A stretch of 64,000 nt of DNA from Caenorhabditis remanei (GCF_010183535.1 NC_071330.1:16411717-16475716); one strand, 5' to 3'. Positions 9,729 to 21,789 are shown, counted from the stretch's first letter. A program made the numbers and translations. Notes: generated by a model not told the origin, from the letters alone.

Positions 9729-12700
9729 TCAATACTGATAATCGGTCAAAAACTTCTTCACTCGACTCCCTTTCGAATTCGTCGCCACACACTCATACTC
9801 TCCCTTATCCCCGATAGAAGTTGGGTCGACTTCCAGATGCGACGATGTGGTATCACCATGGATGGAGAAGCGGATCTGAAAATACAAGTGTTAAAAAAGA
9901 AAAAAAAAGAGTTTGCCGCCAGCAGGGGTCGAACCTGCGACCTTGGGCTTATTAGACCCACGCTCTAACCGACTGAGCTATGGCGGCTGCGATCGGAAGC
10001 GGCAAGGAGGGCGTATAGGAAAGTGGGGGGTTTTGACTTAGGTGTGACCTAATTTCAACCTGTAATAACATGGCTGAAAAGGTACCTTGAAAAAATTTGA
10101 AAATAGGATTAGAAAATAAATTTCATCAGCTTTCAGAATATATGCGATACTCTCACTAAAAGCAATTTTCCAACGAAGGGAATGGCAATTCTATCACGTC
10201 AATTTTCATTATATGAACCAAATGTTGGAACAAAACATATTTCCTCCGTGAACTTTCAACACCGAAAAATAGATAAATATACATTTGGACGACGTGACCT
10301 GCGATGCTGGAAATTTCCTTATAAAAGATCCAAAAATCAGAAAGAAACTTCAGTCTCAATTATTTTGACACAACTTCTTCCATCATGAAGACTTCACTTC
10401 TCTTCGGGTTCATACTGCTTTATGGTGAGTTTATCAACACATTCAACATTTATTTTTATAGTTTTCAGCACTCTCCGTCACTGTCGATGCAGCAAAAGGA
10501 GGTCTTAGTAAGGATGAGCAGAAGAAACTTCTGGATGAAATAAATGAGGATCGTAAAAGAGTGAATGCTACATTTAAACCTCTGGTGAGATAGTATGGAT
10601 TAGTCAATCGCAAAATATAAATGTAAAATTTCAGACCTACGACACTGAACTCGAAAAAGAGGCTGCCTTGTTCGAGTGTGACAATGACAAAAAGCCTCCA
10701 ATTTGGTTACAATGGAACAGTGTGGCACATGATTTCTGGAAAGAAGTTGATCATGAGGATAACCCAAATTTTGAATTATACGACTCGAGAGTTGTAAAAA
10801 TTGGTTGCTCGAAAGAAACCAAGTGCACACAGAAACTTGTAAAAAACCCTGAATTACCTGAGAAATTTGTTGGGAAAGAGATGGTTATGCTTGGAGCATG
10901 TGTTATTAAGCCAATCATTGGTTCGACGGATCCAATACAAAAAGATTTTTCGTTAGTCCCAAAAGGTAAAAAATATGGAGACGTGCTAGGAATCGAGATA
11001 AATTCATCTGGACGAGTCTTCAATCTGATTGTCTTCATTACTATTATCGTATTTTATTTTTGAGTGATATGAAAATTGATTAAGGATTTTTAACCTTAAT
11101 TCACAAGTGATGAGAATTGAATAAAAATATTAAAATCTTGACTTGCACGTATTACACAGAACAAACTGGAAATTTGCGTCTCAAATTGATTGAAAAATGC
11201 AGTTTTCCCCAAGAAGTTACTTAAAACTCATATATCTGGGAAGCGTTCTGCAAAATTAAATTACGTATTTGGAGTCAGCGTGTTGAGAAGTACTTAAAGG
11301 CGTATTATGGGTTTATTCGTTTTGTCGAGTTTATTTCCTCTTCAAGAATTTCAAAATTCGGTGCAAAACCCACAGAAACCAAACGCCGTAAAGTTTGGTC
11401 AATGAAATGACCGAAGAAAAGTAACGCGGTGGCAATGCATACTATGTGATATGAAAATTACATAAGAACATTATCACTTCCGGAATACCAAATACCTAAC
11501 GGCAAATTCAATTTTCCTCCTATTTTCAATTCCAAGAAATGTTTGAAAATATTTTTGGACGACGTGACCTGGTGGTAAACTCAGAAAGATGGTATGAATT
11601 AGTCAATCTAAATTTTATAAAGGAAACATTTCAGCTCTACGACACTGAACTCGAAAAAAAGGTAGCCGCGTTGGAGTGTGAAGACGGTTCTCCAGTTTTG
11701 TTACAATGGAACAGTGTGGTACAGGATATGTGGACAGAGGTTACACATGTGCATAACCCAAATCGTCCATTATTTGATTCGAGAGCTTACTTAATTGGTT
11801 GCTCAAAAGAATTCAAGTGCACAAAGAAAATTGAAAAACACCCAGAAATGCCTGAGAAGTTTGTTGGGAAAGAGGCGGTTATGCTGGGAGCATGTTATGT
11901 TGGTCCGGAAGATGAGATGAGTGGCGAGGAACAAAATAAAGTTCCCGAATCGTCAATCCCAAAAGGTAGTAAATATGGAGATTTGCTTGGACTCAAGATA
12001 TCTTCATCTGGACAAGTCTTCAATCTGTTCGTCTTCCTTGCTATCATAGTCTTTTATTTTTAGTGATATGAAAATTGATTAAGGTTTTTAAACCTTAATT
12101 CACAAGTGATGAGAATTGAATAAAGATTTTAAAATCCTAATTTACACGTGGTACACAGAAAAAATTAGAAAGTTTGAGTCTAATATTAATTGAATAATGC
12201 TGTTTTTGAAGAATTCAATTAAAAAGCTGTGGATTCTTAATTTAGTGCTTCGTAGTTTTTGATATTATGGAAATTGGAGTACTACTCCTTGGGTTGACCA
12301 TGAAGATGATGTTTTCGCAACCTTTCATGAAGTGTTCCGAAATAAAATTGAAAAATCGTTAATCCCAAAAGGTGGTAAATATGGAGACGTGATATGCGAA
12401 ATGATTTTCAAGCGGTTTTTATGAAAGTTTTTTATAAAATTACATCAAGAACCAAATAATATACGGCTGACTAGGTCATCTGGATCCTTCGCGGCTCACC
12501 CAAACCCCAAGCCACGGATCCGATATTTAATAGGCTTAACTAACGGGGAAAAAAATTTCAATCGATCATCCACTTTTATAAATATTCAGGCTGACCTCTC
12601 GCCAAACTTAATTTTTTTTTCAGAGAATAATTTTCCTCCGTAAACTATTAACACCGAAAAATAAAGAACAAGCATTTGAACACCGTGACCGAGGAGCCTA

Positions 12701-14555
12701 GATAATTTCCTTATAAAAGATCCAAAAAGCAGAAAGAAACTTCAGTCTCAATTAAATTGACACGACATCTTCCCTCATGAAGACATCCCTTCTCTTCGGC
12801 TTCATACTGGTCTATGGTCAGTTTATCAACACATTCAATTCACTCCCAGCAGCCTCCCACTCATAATATTTGGAGTTCACTTGAAATATCAATTACTTTT
12901 TCTATTTCCAGCTTTCTCGGTCACCGTCGAGGCAACAAAAGGAGGTCTCAGTAAGGATGAGCAGAAGAAACTTCTGGATGCACTGAACAAGGATCGTGTG
13001 CGAGCCCAAACGGCTTCCTCGGGTATTGTGTTCCAACATTTGGTAAGTTTTCTAAGAGAAGTCTGATGTGAGCATGACGACTACTACGAGGAAAAACCAT
13101 TATTAGCTGTGCTATAGCTCTTGAGCTCTGAGCCATCAGATCCAATACTTTTTGATTAATTTCAGACCTACGACTTGGAACTCGAGAAAAAGGCTGCAGC
13201 TTACGACTGTAAACCGGGGGGCTCTTCTTCTTCAGGCGTTGCATTGTCTGCATTGCAGTGGAATAGTGTCGGAGACGAAATATATGAAGAGGTCTACAAA
13301 GGAACAAAGGAACCCAGTCTTGGTTTATTCGATTGGAGACAAACTAAAATTGGATGCTCCAAAGAAGTCACATGTAGAATAAAAATTAAAGAAGGAGATG
13401 GTTTACCTGCCAAGTTTGTGGGGAAAGAAATCGTTATTGTTGGAGGATGCATACTCGGACCGCTTACCACTGATGTGTCAGAGGAGGACAAACGGGTGGC
13501 TTCCGAATTGGGGTTACCGAAAGCTTCGAAATATGGAGATTTGCTTGGAATCAAGATGTCTTCATCTGGCCGGGTCTTCAATTTGATTGTGTTCCTTGCT
13601 TTATCGGTTTTTTATTTTTGAGTGATATGAGAATTGAATAAAGATTTGTTTAATGACTTGACACTGGTTTTTTTAAAGATTATTCGAAGAATCAAACAAA
13701 ACACCCAATTTTGAATCCAAAAGACTAAAAGGGTCGACTAAATCTATCAGAGGACCTGGTAGATGACGATAGTCTGTAACATTTTTCTATTGTAATCCAA
13801 TTTTCGGTGTTTTGATAAGAACGCCTCCGAGTCACACCAGTATATTAATGTTGTTTGAAAAGAGGATAGGGAACGTGGGTAGAAAATAAATGAGCATTAC
13901 CAGAAAAAAAAAACTGCTTTAACATTAGGATATGATCCAAATCGTTATAATCTAGAGGTACATACATTGAAACACCAGATTTCGAAACCGAGACATTTGG
14001 AAACCGGACGTTTTGAAACCGTAACCTTTCAACACTAAAAGTAAATAAATGTTATGAAAATAATATGAACTTGATTACCATGGTTGCCAAGCGTCAATTT
14101 TTCAAAGTAAAATGGTTTGAGAACGTTTTCGCATTGCTGGATGGCTAATAACATGAAAAACACAAAGTTTCACATTTTTCTAATTTTAGAGTAAAAACGA
14201 CTTCAACTCCCTTAACCAACATACCGTCCGATTATGATCCGGATTCACTTCCACACCTCTATGATACCACACAATTCTGGGTCTCGGTGTCCCACTCGCT
14301 TCACAGAACAATTTCAGCTTGTAGCCAAGACGGGAGTCCTGTTTGAAATATGACGATCGACTGATCTTTGGGCTTTCCTGTAATACATTTTATCTTTTTG
14401 TCCTTCGTAGACGGCGTCAAAGGCACGCCAGCTTTAAAAGCCAAGTAACTCACATTAGAATGGTCGGTAAAATCCAAGTCCTCTAGTTGGGTTGTCTTAG
14501 AATTCGCGATAATTGGCACCACACAAATAACCAGAGTAATAATTAGACGGTGCAT
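9729..14555 (-). CDS. Secreted one-immunoglobulin-domain protein (OIG-type)
   Basis: Three exons on the minus strand: 14454-14555, 14225-14377 and 9729-9875, all joining in phase 0 to TGA at 9729-9731 (133 aa). Exon 1 carries a signal peptide (MHRLIITLVICVVPIIA). Exon 2 holds the front of an Ig domain: LKLFCEASGTPRPRIVWYH with the first Cys, the P-rich turn and the core Trp. Exon 3 completes it with LEVDPTSIGDKGEYECVATN, the classic D-x-G-x-Y-x-C of I-set domains. The length and single domain fit nematode OIG proteins, some of which act in synapse and neuron patterning; which member cannot be told. Intron 2 (9876-14224) is 4.3 kb and contains a same-strand tRNA-Ile and, antisense, the CAP-like cluster. 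The alternative, two unrelated fragments, is unlikely because the halves complement each other exactly. Confidence 0.8.
9914..9987 (-). tRNA. tRNA-Ile (anticodon AAT), intronic
   Basis: Same 74-nt sequence as at 1808, on the minus strand, 38 bases upstream of the last exon of the Ig-domain gene and in the same orientation. Its conserved 5' flank extends to about 10140. Confidence 0.95.
9988..10142 (-). repeat. tRNA-Ile cassette 5' flank
   Basis: Minus-strand copy of the conserved block, from GGAGGGCGTATAGGAAAGTG next to the tRNA to the CAGCTTTCAGAATATATGC end, inside intron 2 of the Ig-domain gene. Confidence 0.75.
10319..10384 (+). promoter_or_regulatory. Core promoter of CAP-like gene 1
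   Basis: A TATA-like TTATAAAAG at 10319-10327 is followed by AAACTTCAGTCTCAATTA and TTTTGACAC, then ATG at 10385. The same order and spacing occurs before the gene at 12777. Confidence 0.6.
10385..11063 (+). CDS. CAP/SCP-like small secreted protein, GPI-type tail (gene 1)
   Basis: Exons 10385-10424, 10469-10584 and 10635-11063 (194 aa). The signal peptide MKTSLLFGFILLYALSVTVDA is split by intron 1. The mature part starts KGGLSKDEQKKLLDEINEDR, then TYDTELEKEAALFEC; this spacing resembles the first helices of CAP/SCP domains. Four further cysteines follow (GCSKETKC, LGAC). The C-terminus has a small-residue site (INSSGRV) and a hydrophobic stretch ending IIVFYF, typical of a GPI-attachment signal. 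The canonical CAP His/Glu pairs are not obvious, so it is a divergent member if one at all. It is nested antisense in the last intron of the Ig-domain gene and has its own TATA box. Confidence 0.85.
11539..12063 (+). pseudogene. CAP-like gene 2, exons 1-2 deleted
   Basis: Exon 3 is fully open (from 11635, after TTTCAG, to TAG at 12061) and very similar to gene 1, including the GPI-type tail, but the signal-peptide exon and exon 2 are missing. The upstream DNA jumps from promoter sequence (TTTTTGGACGACGTGACCT, homologous to about 10285 before gene 1) straight into intron-2 sequence (ATGAATTAGTCAATC, homologous to 10597). An ATG at 11539 opens a frame running without interruption into exon 3, giving 174 aa with no signal peptide. 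A cytosolic product is possible; pseudogene is more likely. Confidence 0.75.
12336..12400 (+). pseudogene. Relic of a fourth CAP-like copy
   Basis: A short stretch encodes the family motif IPKGGKYGDV in a region otherwise without a frame, matching the motif before the tail of the neighbours. Confidence 0.55.
12711..12776 (+). promoter_or_regulatory. Core promoter of CAP-like gene 3
   Basis: TTATAAAAG at 12711-12719 and AAACTTCAGTCTCAATTA at about 12738 repeat the arrangement before gene 1; further upstream TTTTCCTCCGTAAACT is also shared. Confidence 0.6.
12777..13621 (+). CDS. CAP/SCP-like small secreted protein, GPI-type tail (gene 3)
   Basis: Exons 12777-12816, 12912-13042 and 13166-13621 (208 aa). 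The first intron has a GTCAGT donor. The signal peptide is MKTSLLFGFILVYAFSVTVEA; then LSKDEQKKLLDALNKDR, TYDLELEKKAAAYDC, GCSKEVTC, VGGCILGPL and a hydrophobic end (LIVFLALSVFYF). Its middle is closest to the minus-strand gene at 789-1512 (shared LGPLTTDV and DWRQTKIGC), so the outlying inverted gene probably derives from this type. AATAAA lies about 20 bases after the stop. Confidence 0.85.
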
Positions 14556-14949
14556 GATGTCTACGCAGGTTTAGGTCATGATAAACAAGAATCTGAAAAA
14601 AGAGAAAAATCTGAACGTTTGTGCTCGGTGAGCTCTAATCTCTGAGTCTTTCAAAGGGATACACGAGAAATAAATTGATTAATGAGGTGGAAGAGAGGGC
14701 ACTTTTTAGGAGGAGAAGTGATGTGGGTTTAAAGGGGGAAAAGAGCGTTCTGGAAGGGTTTTGATTGAATTGAGGAAAAATTGGAGCTTTTAAAAATCGG
14801 ATGCCTAATTTGGTAAAGAGATGGAGATGGGAGCTGGAGATCTGGTGAATATAGGAAAAGTGGAAAACTAAAAAACGTAGGAAATTTTCTGGGTACAAAC
14901 ATCATGAGAAGGGTATTAATACCCAAATATCTGGAAAAATCACAAAAAA

Positions 14950-15215
14950 TGAGTTGAGAGACACAGAGAAACTAAACACTCTAGGTGTGTGCGCCTCTGT
15001 GAATAGTCGCGTGGCTTAAACTTTATGTATCTCAAAACCTGAAATACCTATAAAAAAGTTGTCAACTACACAATTATAGGAAATTTTAAGGGCTACATTT
15101 TTGTAGTTGATAACTTTTTGATAGAACTTGATCGCTGCGAGTTATACACGTTTAAACCTAAAACCTGTGCTAGAGGGAGGAGCAGACAGCTGAAGTGTCG
15201 AGACCTCTTTTTCGA
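14950..15215. repeat. Composite palindromic repeat, copy 5
   Basis: Inner hairpin TTGTCAACTACACAATTATA / CTACATTTTTGTAGTTGATA with diverged outer ends; lies upstream of the Ig-domain gene. Confidence 0.7.
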
Positions 15216-15289
15216 ATTTTTGAAAAAAATTTGCTTCAAAAGGAAATTAACCATATAAATTAAACTATTTTATTAGTTTTGAGGAAAAA

Positions 15290-15556
15290 AGAAGAGAGCG
15301 CAGACATCCAGACACTCTAACTGTCTGCACCCTCCCCCTAAGCACTGCCTCCATTTTAACGCGTTATTTCTCAAAAGGAACAAATGCTATCAAAAAATGG
15401 TCAACTACGAAAATGTAGTAAAATTTACGATCTACATTTTTGTAATTAACAACTTTTTGATAACTTTGCTAGTTTTTGAGATATCGAGCCTAGAAGCTAA
15501 GGGGAGAGAGTTCAAACGCAGAGAAGTTAGAGTGTCTGGTTGTCTGTGCTCTCTTG
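15290..15556. repeat. Composite palindromic repeat, copy 6
   Basis: Outer ends GAGAGCGCAGACA / TCTGTGCTCTC; the inner arms are partly decayed (GGTCAACTACGAAAATGTAG / CTACATTTTTGTAATTAACA). Confidence 0.7.
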
Positions 15557-18500
15557 AAAAGCAACGCGATAATTTTAATTATAGTCAGAAATTTAATAAA
15601 ATTTATGATTTTCAGGTAAAATGTTGAATAAATAGAACCGTCTGGCGTGCCTTGGGCGCGTTATGAGTATTGAAAAAGCGAAAAAAGTAACAATTATAAA
15701 ACCTGAAAGAGTCATTTTTCCAAACGTAACAGTCTGGCGCGCCTTCCACGCGTTTTAACCTACCCAAGACCACCGACTTATAAAACAAAGTTTTTCCCCC
15801 GAAAATGGAGCAATTTTCTTCAAAACGGAGCAAAAAGGTTGTGTTTTGTTGAAAAGCTTGACCCGAAATAAAAAGAAATCCGTCAGTTTCCCAAAAGGAA
15901 TGGAAAATAGGGGGAGTAAAGCGCTCGATTCAATTTCCCTCCTTCTTCTCCTGTGGAGAGCAGGAGAAGAGAGGTTTTTTTTCAATTGACATAAAAGTGA
16001 AGTGTAGGTTGTTTTAGGGAAGGAAGGGAGGGGAGTTTTTCAAAGTTTTTCGTTTCGAAATGAGACAGAAACAAGAAAAGTAGAAGTAAGAGTAGGGGAA
16101 AAGAGAGTTAATCCCCTTTTACATGTGTTTTAGGCTAGGGGAGATTATGAAAGTTTTGGGGAAGAAGGAGCATAAGAAGGGAAGGGAGGAGTTAGTTTAA
16201 TGGTGGGTGGGGAAGGGTTAAGGATTATGATAGGAGTTGTAGTTGTAGGGATAGAAAATACATGTGTCATTAATTTTATACATAAGTATGTAGCAGTGGA
16301 GGAATTATTGGTAGGAGGAATGGGATACTTTCTGAAGGGGGTCATGGGTAGAAATAAGAATCTGTGACATAGGAAATTAAAGATATCGCACACAAGAAAC
16401 GTGAAGTCGATTTTTTTAACGTTTTAAATCGATTATTTTATTTTTCACTGAAAATGAAGTATTTTCAGGTTTTCAGACATCCCTATGGATGAAAAAAGGT
16501 TAAATACATCAGAATTGTGAAAAATTGAATACTCTATCTTATGAGCCAGACACCAAGAATTTTGGTCGAAAATGCACTTTTTTGATACGGAAAAACAGCT
16601 TTTCAGAAGAACGAGATTTTCAGCCATTTTATCCAATATTTCTTTTTCTAAAGATTACGACAGTTTCAGAGCATCCTCAAGTACATTACGTGCCGTTTTC
16701 ATTAGAAAATGTTCTTTGCTAATAAATTTATACTCAACCAGCCTGTCTCCCCCGCCTTCGGCGGTTGAGCCGGCTGGTCTCTCTTCATTCACGTGGTCAT
16801 TGACTTTCGAATGTGCACCCATGGCCGAGTGGTCCAAAGCGGCGGTCGTTGTCCAAAGCACGCCAGTTCGGTTTTGCCCACTGGCTCAGTTTCTCTTTCC
16901 AAAACCGTTGCGGACATCGCCTCAGACAACGCCCACTTGTCTTTTATATATAAGAATGATTATTTGAAAATCCGTTTTTCTGTATCAAAAAAGTCAATTT
17001 CTGACCAAAGTTCACGTTTTCTAGCTCATTAGTTAAACCATCTAATTTTCCAAAATTCGGATGGATGGGACCTTTTTCCATCCATTGTTAAAAAACTCAA
17101 ATTACTAAATTACTATATTTTCAAAAAAATATATACAGGGATTAAATTAAAACTTGAAAAAGTCACGTTTCTTGCAGTTTTTTCTCGCAGAATGCGAGAA
17201 CGTGCAGTACCACCTAAATTGTGAACAAAAAAACAATGATAACATTTTTGCAGAAAACCCCAAAAACGCCAGACAGTGCTGGAATTCCTCATATTGAAAA
17301 CAATTTCAGGCTACAATCTATCACTGTCTCAAAAATCCACTATCTCACCACCTAAAACCCAAAAAACTTGTCAAACTTCAAAAAACTTCAAAAAACTTCT
17401 CCATTGAAACAGAACGAAACAAGAAAAAACATTGTGAGTAAATTTATGCACATACATTCTCTTCTTCCCTTTTCTCTTCTGTTTCTGCCTCTCCTCATCA
17501 AAAAGTGACGAGTCGATGACTTCTCCCTCCTTTTCATATTCTTCTAGGTTCCTTTTTGGGAGAAAAAAAAGACGAGAAATGAGAAGAAGAAGAGGAGAGG
17601 CTGGGGTGTCGTGGGCGCGTTCAATGAGAGATTGGAATTCGGGCGCGTCTTTGGCGCTTTACGAGCATTCTGAGCAAGTGAACCATTTCAAATCTCATGA
17701 AATGAATCTGGCGCGCCTTTGGCGCTTTCTAAACAATCTAATATACCTAAACCTAGTTTCCAAATTATGCAATTTTGGAATGGCGTACTTTTGGCGCCTC
17801 CACATCAATTGGAAGGTACTAAGCTGCTCAGACCTCCTACGGCTGACGCGCCTTGGACGCGTTTTGTGCTACGGTACCCGATTACTCATTTCAAGCCTCT
17901 CATGTTTTTCACAAAGAGTACACAAACCATAATTCTATTTTCAGAACATCAACTCTTTCTCTCTCTCCAATACAATACATCGTGAGCTCTTCAGAATACA
18001 CAATTGACCATCTCTCCTCCAAAAGACGACAGAGACTAGTTATATGTGAACAGTGCAAATAGACTCTTGACACATACACTTTGTATGGAGCTGACCGCCC
18101 CTTTAGACTTAGTTTCTAAAGAACACACATACACACACTGTCATCGTTTACTCTTTCTTTACATTTTCGATACTCCAGGTGTGGATGACTCGGTTAGAAT
18201 GTTTTGATAGTTTTGCACTCTTTTGGAAGAATTAAAAAATATAAATTCAAATGTTCATTCTTATGGACCTACCCACGAAGAAACCTTGTACAATTTAAGA
18301 CACTTTTTTTCTATTCACGAATGCAATTTAATGTTTTTTTTCATTTTTATACAATAAAAATTTATTAAATAACGTTTGTGAATAGACAAGTTTTATTCGT
18401 GGTCCATTATAAAACTGTCATTTGCATGTTTTCTAAAACTTTAAACATAATATTTATACAAGAGTCCGGTAGTTTTGTGAACCGAGGAGTTACGAGACGT

Positions 18501-18790
18501 GACTTATACCATTAAAAAGCTAAAATCACGCTGATTCCAAATATATATTCAGTTTTTTCCTTTGAGGCCTGGAATTCAAGAAAAACGACGTCAAAGTTTG
18601 GACAAGTCATTTCTTTCCCGAAATATCGATAGCTTTGACCTTATTTTTTGAATACCAGACCTCCTGGGCACAAACTGAATATATATTTGAAATCAGTGTG
18701 ATTTCAGCTATTCAATGATATAGGTCACGATCGTTTTCATTTGCGTATCTTGTCTTCACAGTGCCCTTTCGTCCTTATGTTTAACTCAAA
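15557..18790. other. 3.2 kb without a recognisable gene
   Basis: Holds short GGCGCGCC-type repeats (about 15641, 15731 and five between 17600 and 17870), pyrimidine/purine-rich runs, and at 16812-16850 a fragment resembling a tRNA A box (TGGCCGAGTGGTCCAAAG) without a cloverleaf. Open frames here lack splice context or protein-like composition. Confidence 0.5.
17600..17870. repeat. Cluster of spaced GGCGCGCC-type motifs
   Basis: Five copies (about 17607, 17640, 17709, 17783, 17846) of a motif of form TGGCGCGCCTTTGGCGC, 30-75 bases apart, with unrelated sequence between. The same motif recurs near 7950-8150, 15641-15760, 22405-22560, 23455-23815 and 56611-56790. Confidence 0.6.
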
Positions 18791-18792
18791 TG

Positions 18793-18800
18793 TTTTTCAG
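18793..18800 (+). other. Probable SL trans-splice acceptor
   Basis: TTTTTCAG ends 14 bases before the ATG of the gene at 18815, with no upstream exon evident: typical of Caenorhabditis spliced-leader addition. Confidence 0.55.
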
Positions 18801-18814
18801 ATTCTGTTACAAAA

Positions 18815-21582
18815 ATGGGAACTACAATGCTTACTGTATTCCTCACCATTCTTGGAATGGTCAAGACACAATTCATGGGATATCCCTATGACTATAGTTC
18901 GATGTTTTCTGGTGAGTCAAGGAATATAGTAGCCTTTAATGTAAAAACTTCAAGGGTTCAAGGTTCCATATTTCAGTAAAACAATTTTTTGAAGTTTAGA
19001 GTTCCATCGTCTAGCAAGCCTCTTATACCAAGAAAAGAAAAATTAAAGGCATTATGATGGGATAAAATTACTTAGTAATTACAGCAGTTCAAAGTAAGAA
19101 ATTTAGATAAATCCAGTGTTGGTTTTACAAGACCGGGATTAGATTTTAACTTTTTTTATTACATAAAACTGCATTTCCAGTTAACTTAGCTTGCCAACTA
19201 GGTACGAAAGGCTCCGAAAATGTTACGTACTGACTCAATTTCTTAGATTTTATTTGAAGGAATTAAGTTTATCGGGGAGGGAAATTGGAAAACGAACATG
19301 AATATGAAAGATATTATAGAATACTCAAGTTTCTTCTTTTCGGTGTTCAAAAGTAGAAAATTTTCGCTATCCGCGCTCTTAGGGATTATTTGCAATTGAA
19401 AGACCTACCAAAGAAAGTCTTTGGAAACGTGACTTTAAAACGTTCTATAAGTTTTTCTTTCGACTACGAGGAGTCTATTTCTGCAGTCAAAATAAGCTAA
19501 ATGTCTCTGCCAGTCGAGTTATGAGCTTTCAAACTTTTCCTATTTGGCGGATAGTGTAAGCGAAGGTGTAAAGTAGTGTAACAGTAAAAACCAAAAATTA
19601 CGTGAGACAGTTTGAGAATAAGAGAGTCCTAAAAAAGCATACTACCGGCAAATGCAAAATTTTCTATTTCCAGGCTACACCGGCTACAACCCAATGATGT
19701 CAATGACCAACACCATGGGCACCGGTGCACTTGGCATGAACACTATGGGCATGAACACCGGCTTCGGCACATTCGGCACAGGACTCGAGAGCTTATATGG
19801 AGGAGCACAGACGGCAGGGATGGGGCAGCAGCAGATGTTCGGAGCGTATAATCCGTATGGGAATGGCATGTTCAATTTCGGTGGGTTTTTGAATAGAAAA
19901 ATTGGTGGGCGGAAAGAGGAGGGTCCCTTGGGATTGATAGGGTGGGGGTGAGTTTATATTGAATTATAGCATTTTAAGAGTAATTTTTCATAGTTTTAAC
20001 ATATAAGTTCACGAAAAAAGACTTTTGGAGGTCTGCGACAACTTATTAGCCTTAAAATCCTAAAATTAGACTTGTGAGCATTCTAGAAGGTTTAAAGCCT
20101 CAAAAAGGCATTCTAGGTCACATTTTTTGCATCATAATCATTTTTTCCTCTGTAAAGCATATTTTTATCTTTTATTTACATAAAAACCCTCGAAAAAAAA
20201 AATTTGGAGGTCTTAGTCGATTTTAAATCACATTTTGGGCCTCCTTAGCGTAAAAACCCATTTTTCACTTCCCGAAACCCCAAAGTAATTAAAAATTCTA
20301 CAGGAAACAATGGAATGTTTGGGCAGAATGCGTTCGGCACCGGCTTCAATAACAATATGTTTGGAGGAGCTGCAACCGGAGCAAATAATGGTGAGCAGCA
20401 TGATGGAAAAAGAGAAGGAGCATCTTCTTCTCCTTTTTAGGTTCTCATCGATACATTATTCATGATATCTATAGGAGAAGAGAGAGGAAGGGGGAAGGGT
20501 GTTTCAGAATTGTGAGACTCCGCCCCACTTTTGGTATTTGTGAGAATGTTGATTATGGATATGCATACAATTAAGACAATTTACCACAAAAAATTATGGG
20601 AAAAATCACTTTTCAAAGTGTTAGATTTTTCAGTCATACAACAAAAATGTGTCTTGGGGTTCAAAGACACATTTTTTCAAAGTTCTATAAATTCCAGGTC
20701 TCTTCGGTGGTGTCCAACAGCAAGCGGCTCAGACAATGAACACAGGATACCAGAATACACAACCAATAAATACTCTAAACAATGGAAACACGATGAAAGC
20801 GTATGGGAGAAGAAGTACTGGTGAATTTGATATTTATTTATTTATTCTTGTTAAAACATTATCAATTTAAAATTGTGGAAAAGGAAAAGAACATTTTAAA
20901 ATGGGATATTTAGCAAACTTGTAACAGGCTGGGTCATAAAAAACCAAACATTTGTAAAATCCGGAACCAGAATGAAAAATAAACCCGGAAATCCGGTTTC
21001 GAAGGTTCTTGAGCACCGCCCATCTTTAAACCGTTAGAAGACTGTTTGCCTTTGACATAAAAGCAATAATTTCATTTTCATAAGTAGTTCTTGAGTTTCT
21101 CTACATTTTGGTACAAAAAACTTTTGAAAATAATGAAAACTAAGAAAACTTTGGATTTTCGAAATTCATGTTTCAGTAAAAGTATCGTATCTTTGTAGTT
21201 TGTAGTTCACAAGTCACCAAAGTGCAATTTTAAGATTTTGCTGATTGAGACGGTTCGAATGAGAAATGGAAATCGGACAGCCAGAAAACGGGAATCCTGA
21301 ATCCGTACAAACCCGGTGCCCTTACCGCTTCCAGGCTTCTCATTTTTCTCATAAAAAGATTAGAGACGCAGAGAAGCAATACGCTCTGATCTCTTTGCGT
21401 TTCTCATTTACTAACTTTTATTAATTTTAACTATATTTTCAGCTCAAAACTTCAACAACAACAATAATTACGCTCCTACCCGAGTAGGTCAAGGAGGTTG
21501 TGGTGGTGGAAATACTGGAGGATTTGGAGGTGGATGTGGACAACAACAACAAGGGTGGAATAGTAAGGCCAAGAAGGTGTAA
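18815..21582 (+). CDS. Secreted Gly/Asn/Met/Gln-rich repetitive protein
   Basis: Five exons (18815-18911, 19674-19880, 20304-20390, 20698-20820, 21443-21582; all introns in phase 1) give 217 aa. The signal peptide MLTVFLTILGMVKT is followed by a tract rich in Tyr, Gly, Met and Asn (NTMGTGALGMNTMGMNTG, then FG/GG/NN-containing segments), a second block with FGQNAFGTGFNNNMFGG, a QQQAAQ segment, and a Gly/Cys-rich end (GGCGGGNTGGFGGGCG) closing with a basic KAKKV. No known domain. The composition suggests a structural or disordered extracellular protein (cuticle, glue or eggshell type), which is inference. A poly(A) signal (AATAAA) lies near 21684. The uniform phase-1 introns suggest growth by exon duplication. 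Confidence 0.85.
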
Positions 21583-21789
21583 TCAATGCTTTTAGTAAAG
21601 TTTTTAAATTGTTTGTTTGTTTGTCTAAATGTATATATACATACCTATTTATGTTGTGTGAAACCTATATTTGTATCTCGTGAATAAATGATTAGGGATT
21701 TGTGTTTTGTGTACATACGTGAATTGCTATGTACGTGACATTTATTTGGTTCAAAGGATCAAGATGGAGATCAAGACACAACAAGAACG

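Noticed and set aside
9758..9961. Open frame on the minus strand across the tRNA-Ile into the Ig exon
   Set aside because: It reads the tRNA gene and a different frame from the Ig domain; the spliced Ig frame explains the exon.
14225..14555. Truncated Ig-gene pseudogene (5' half only)
   Set aside because: The missing half is found in phase at 9729-9875 on the same strand, so one long-intron gene is the better model.
16790..16900. tRNA-like sequence with ATGGCCGAGTGGTCCAAAG
   Set aside because: The A box is good, but no T arm, acceptor or anticodon stem can be paired; a chance or very old tRNA fragment.
17516..17932. Open frame of about 138 codons on the plus strand
   Set aside because: Runs through purine-rich DNA and GGCGCGCC repeats; Arg-rich start then no protein-like pattern.
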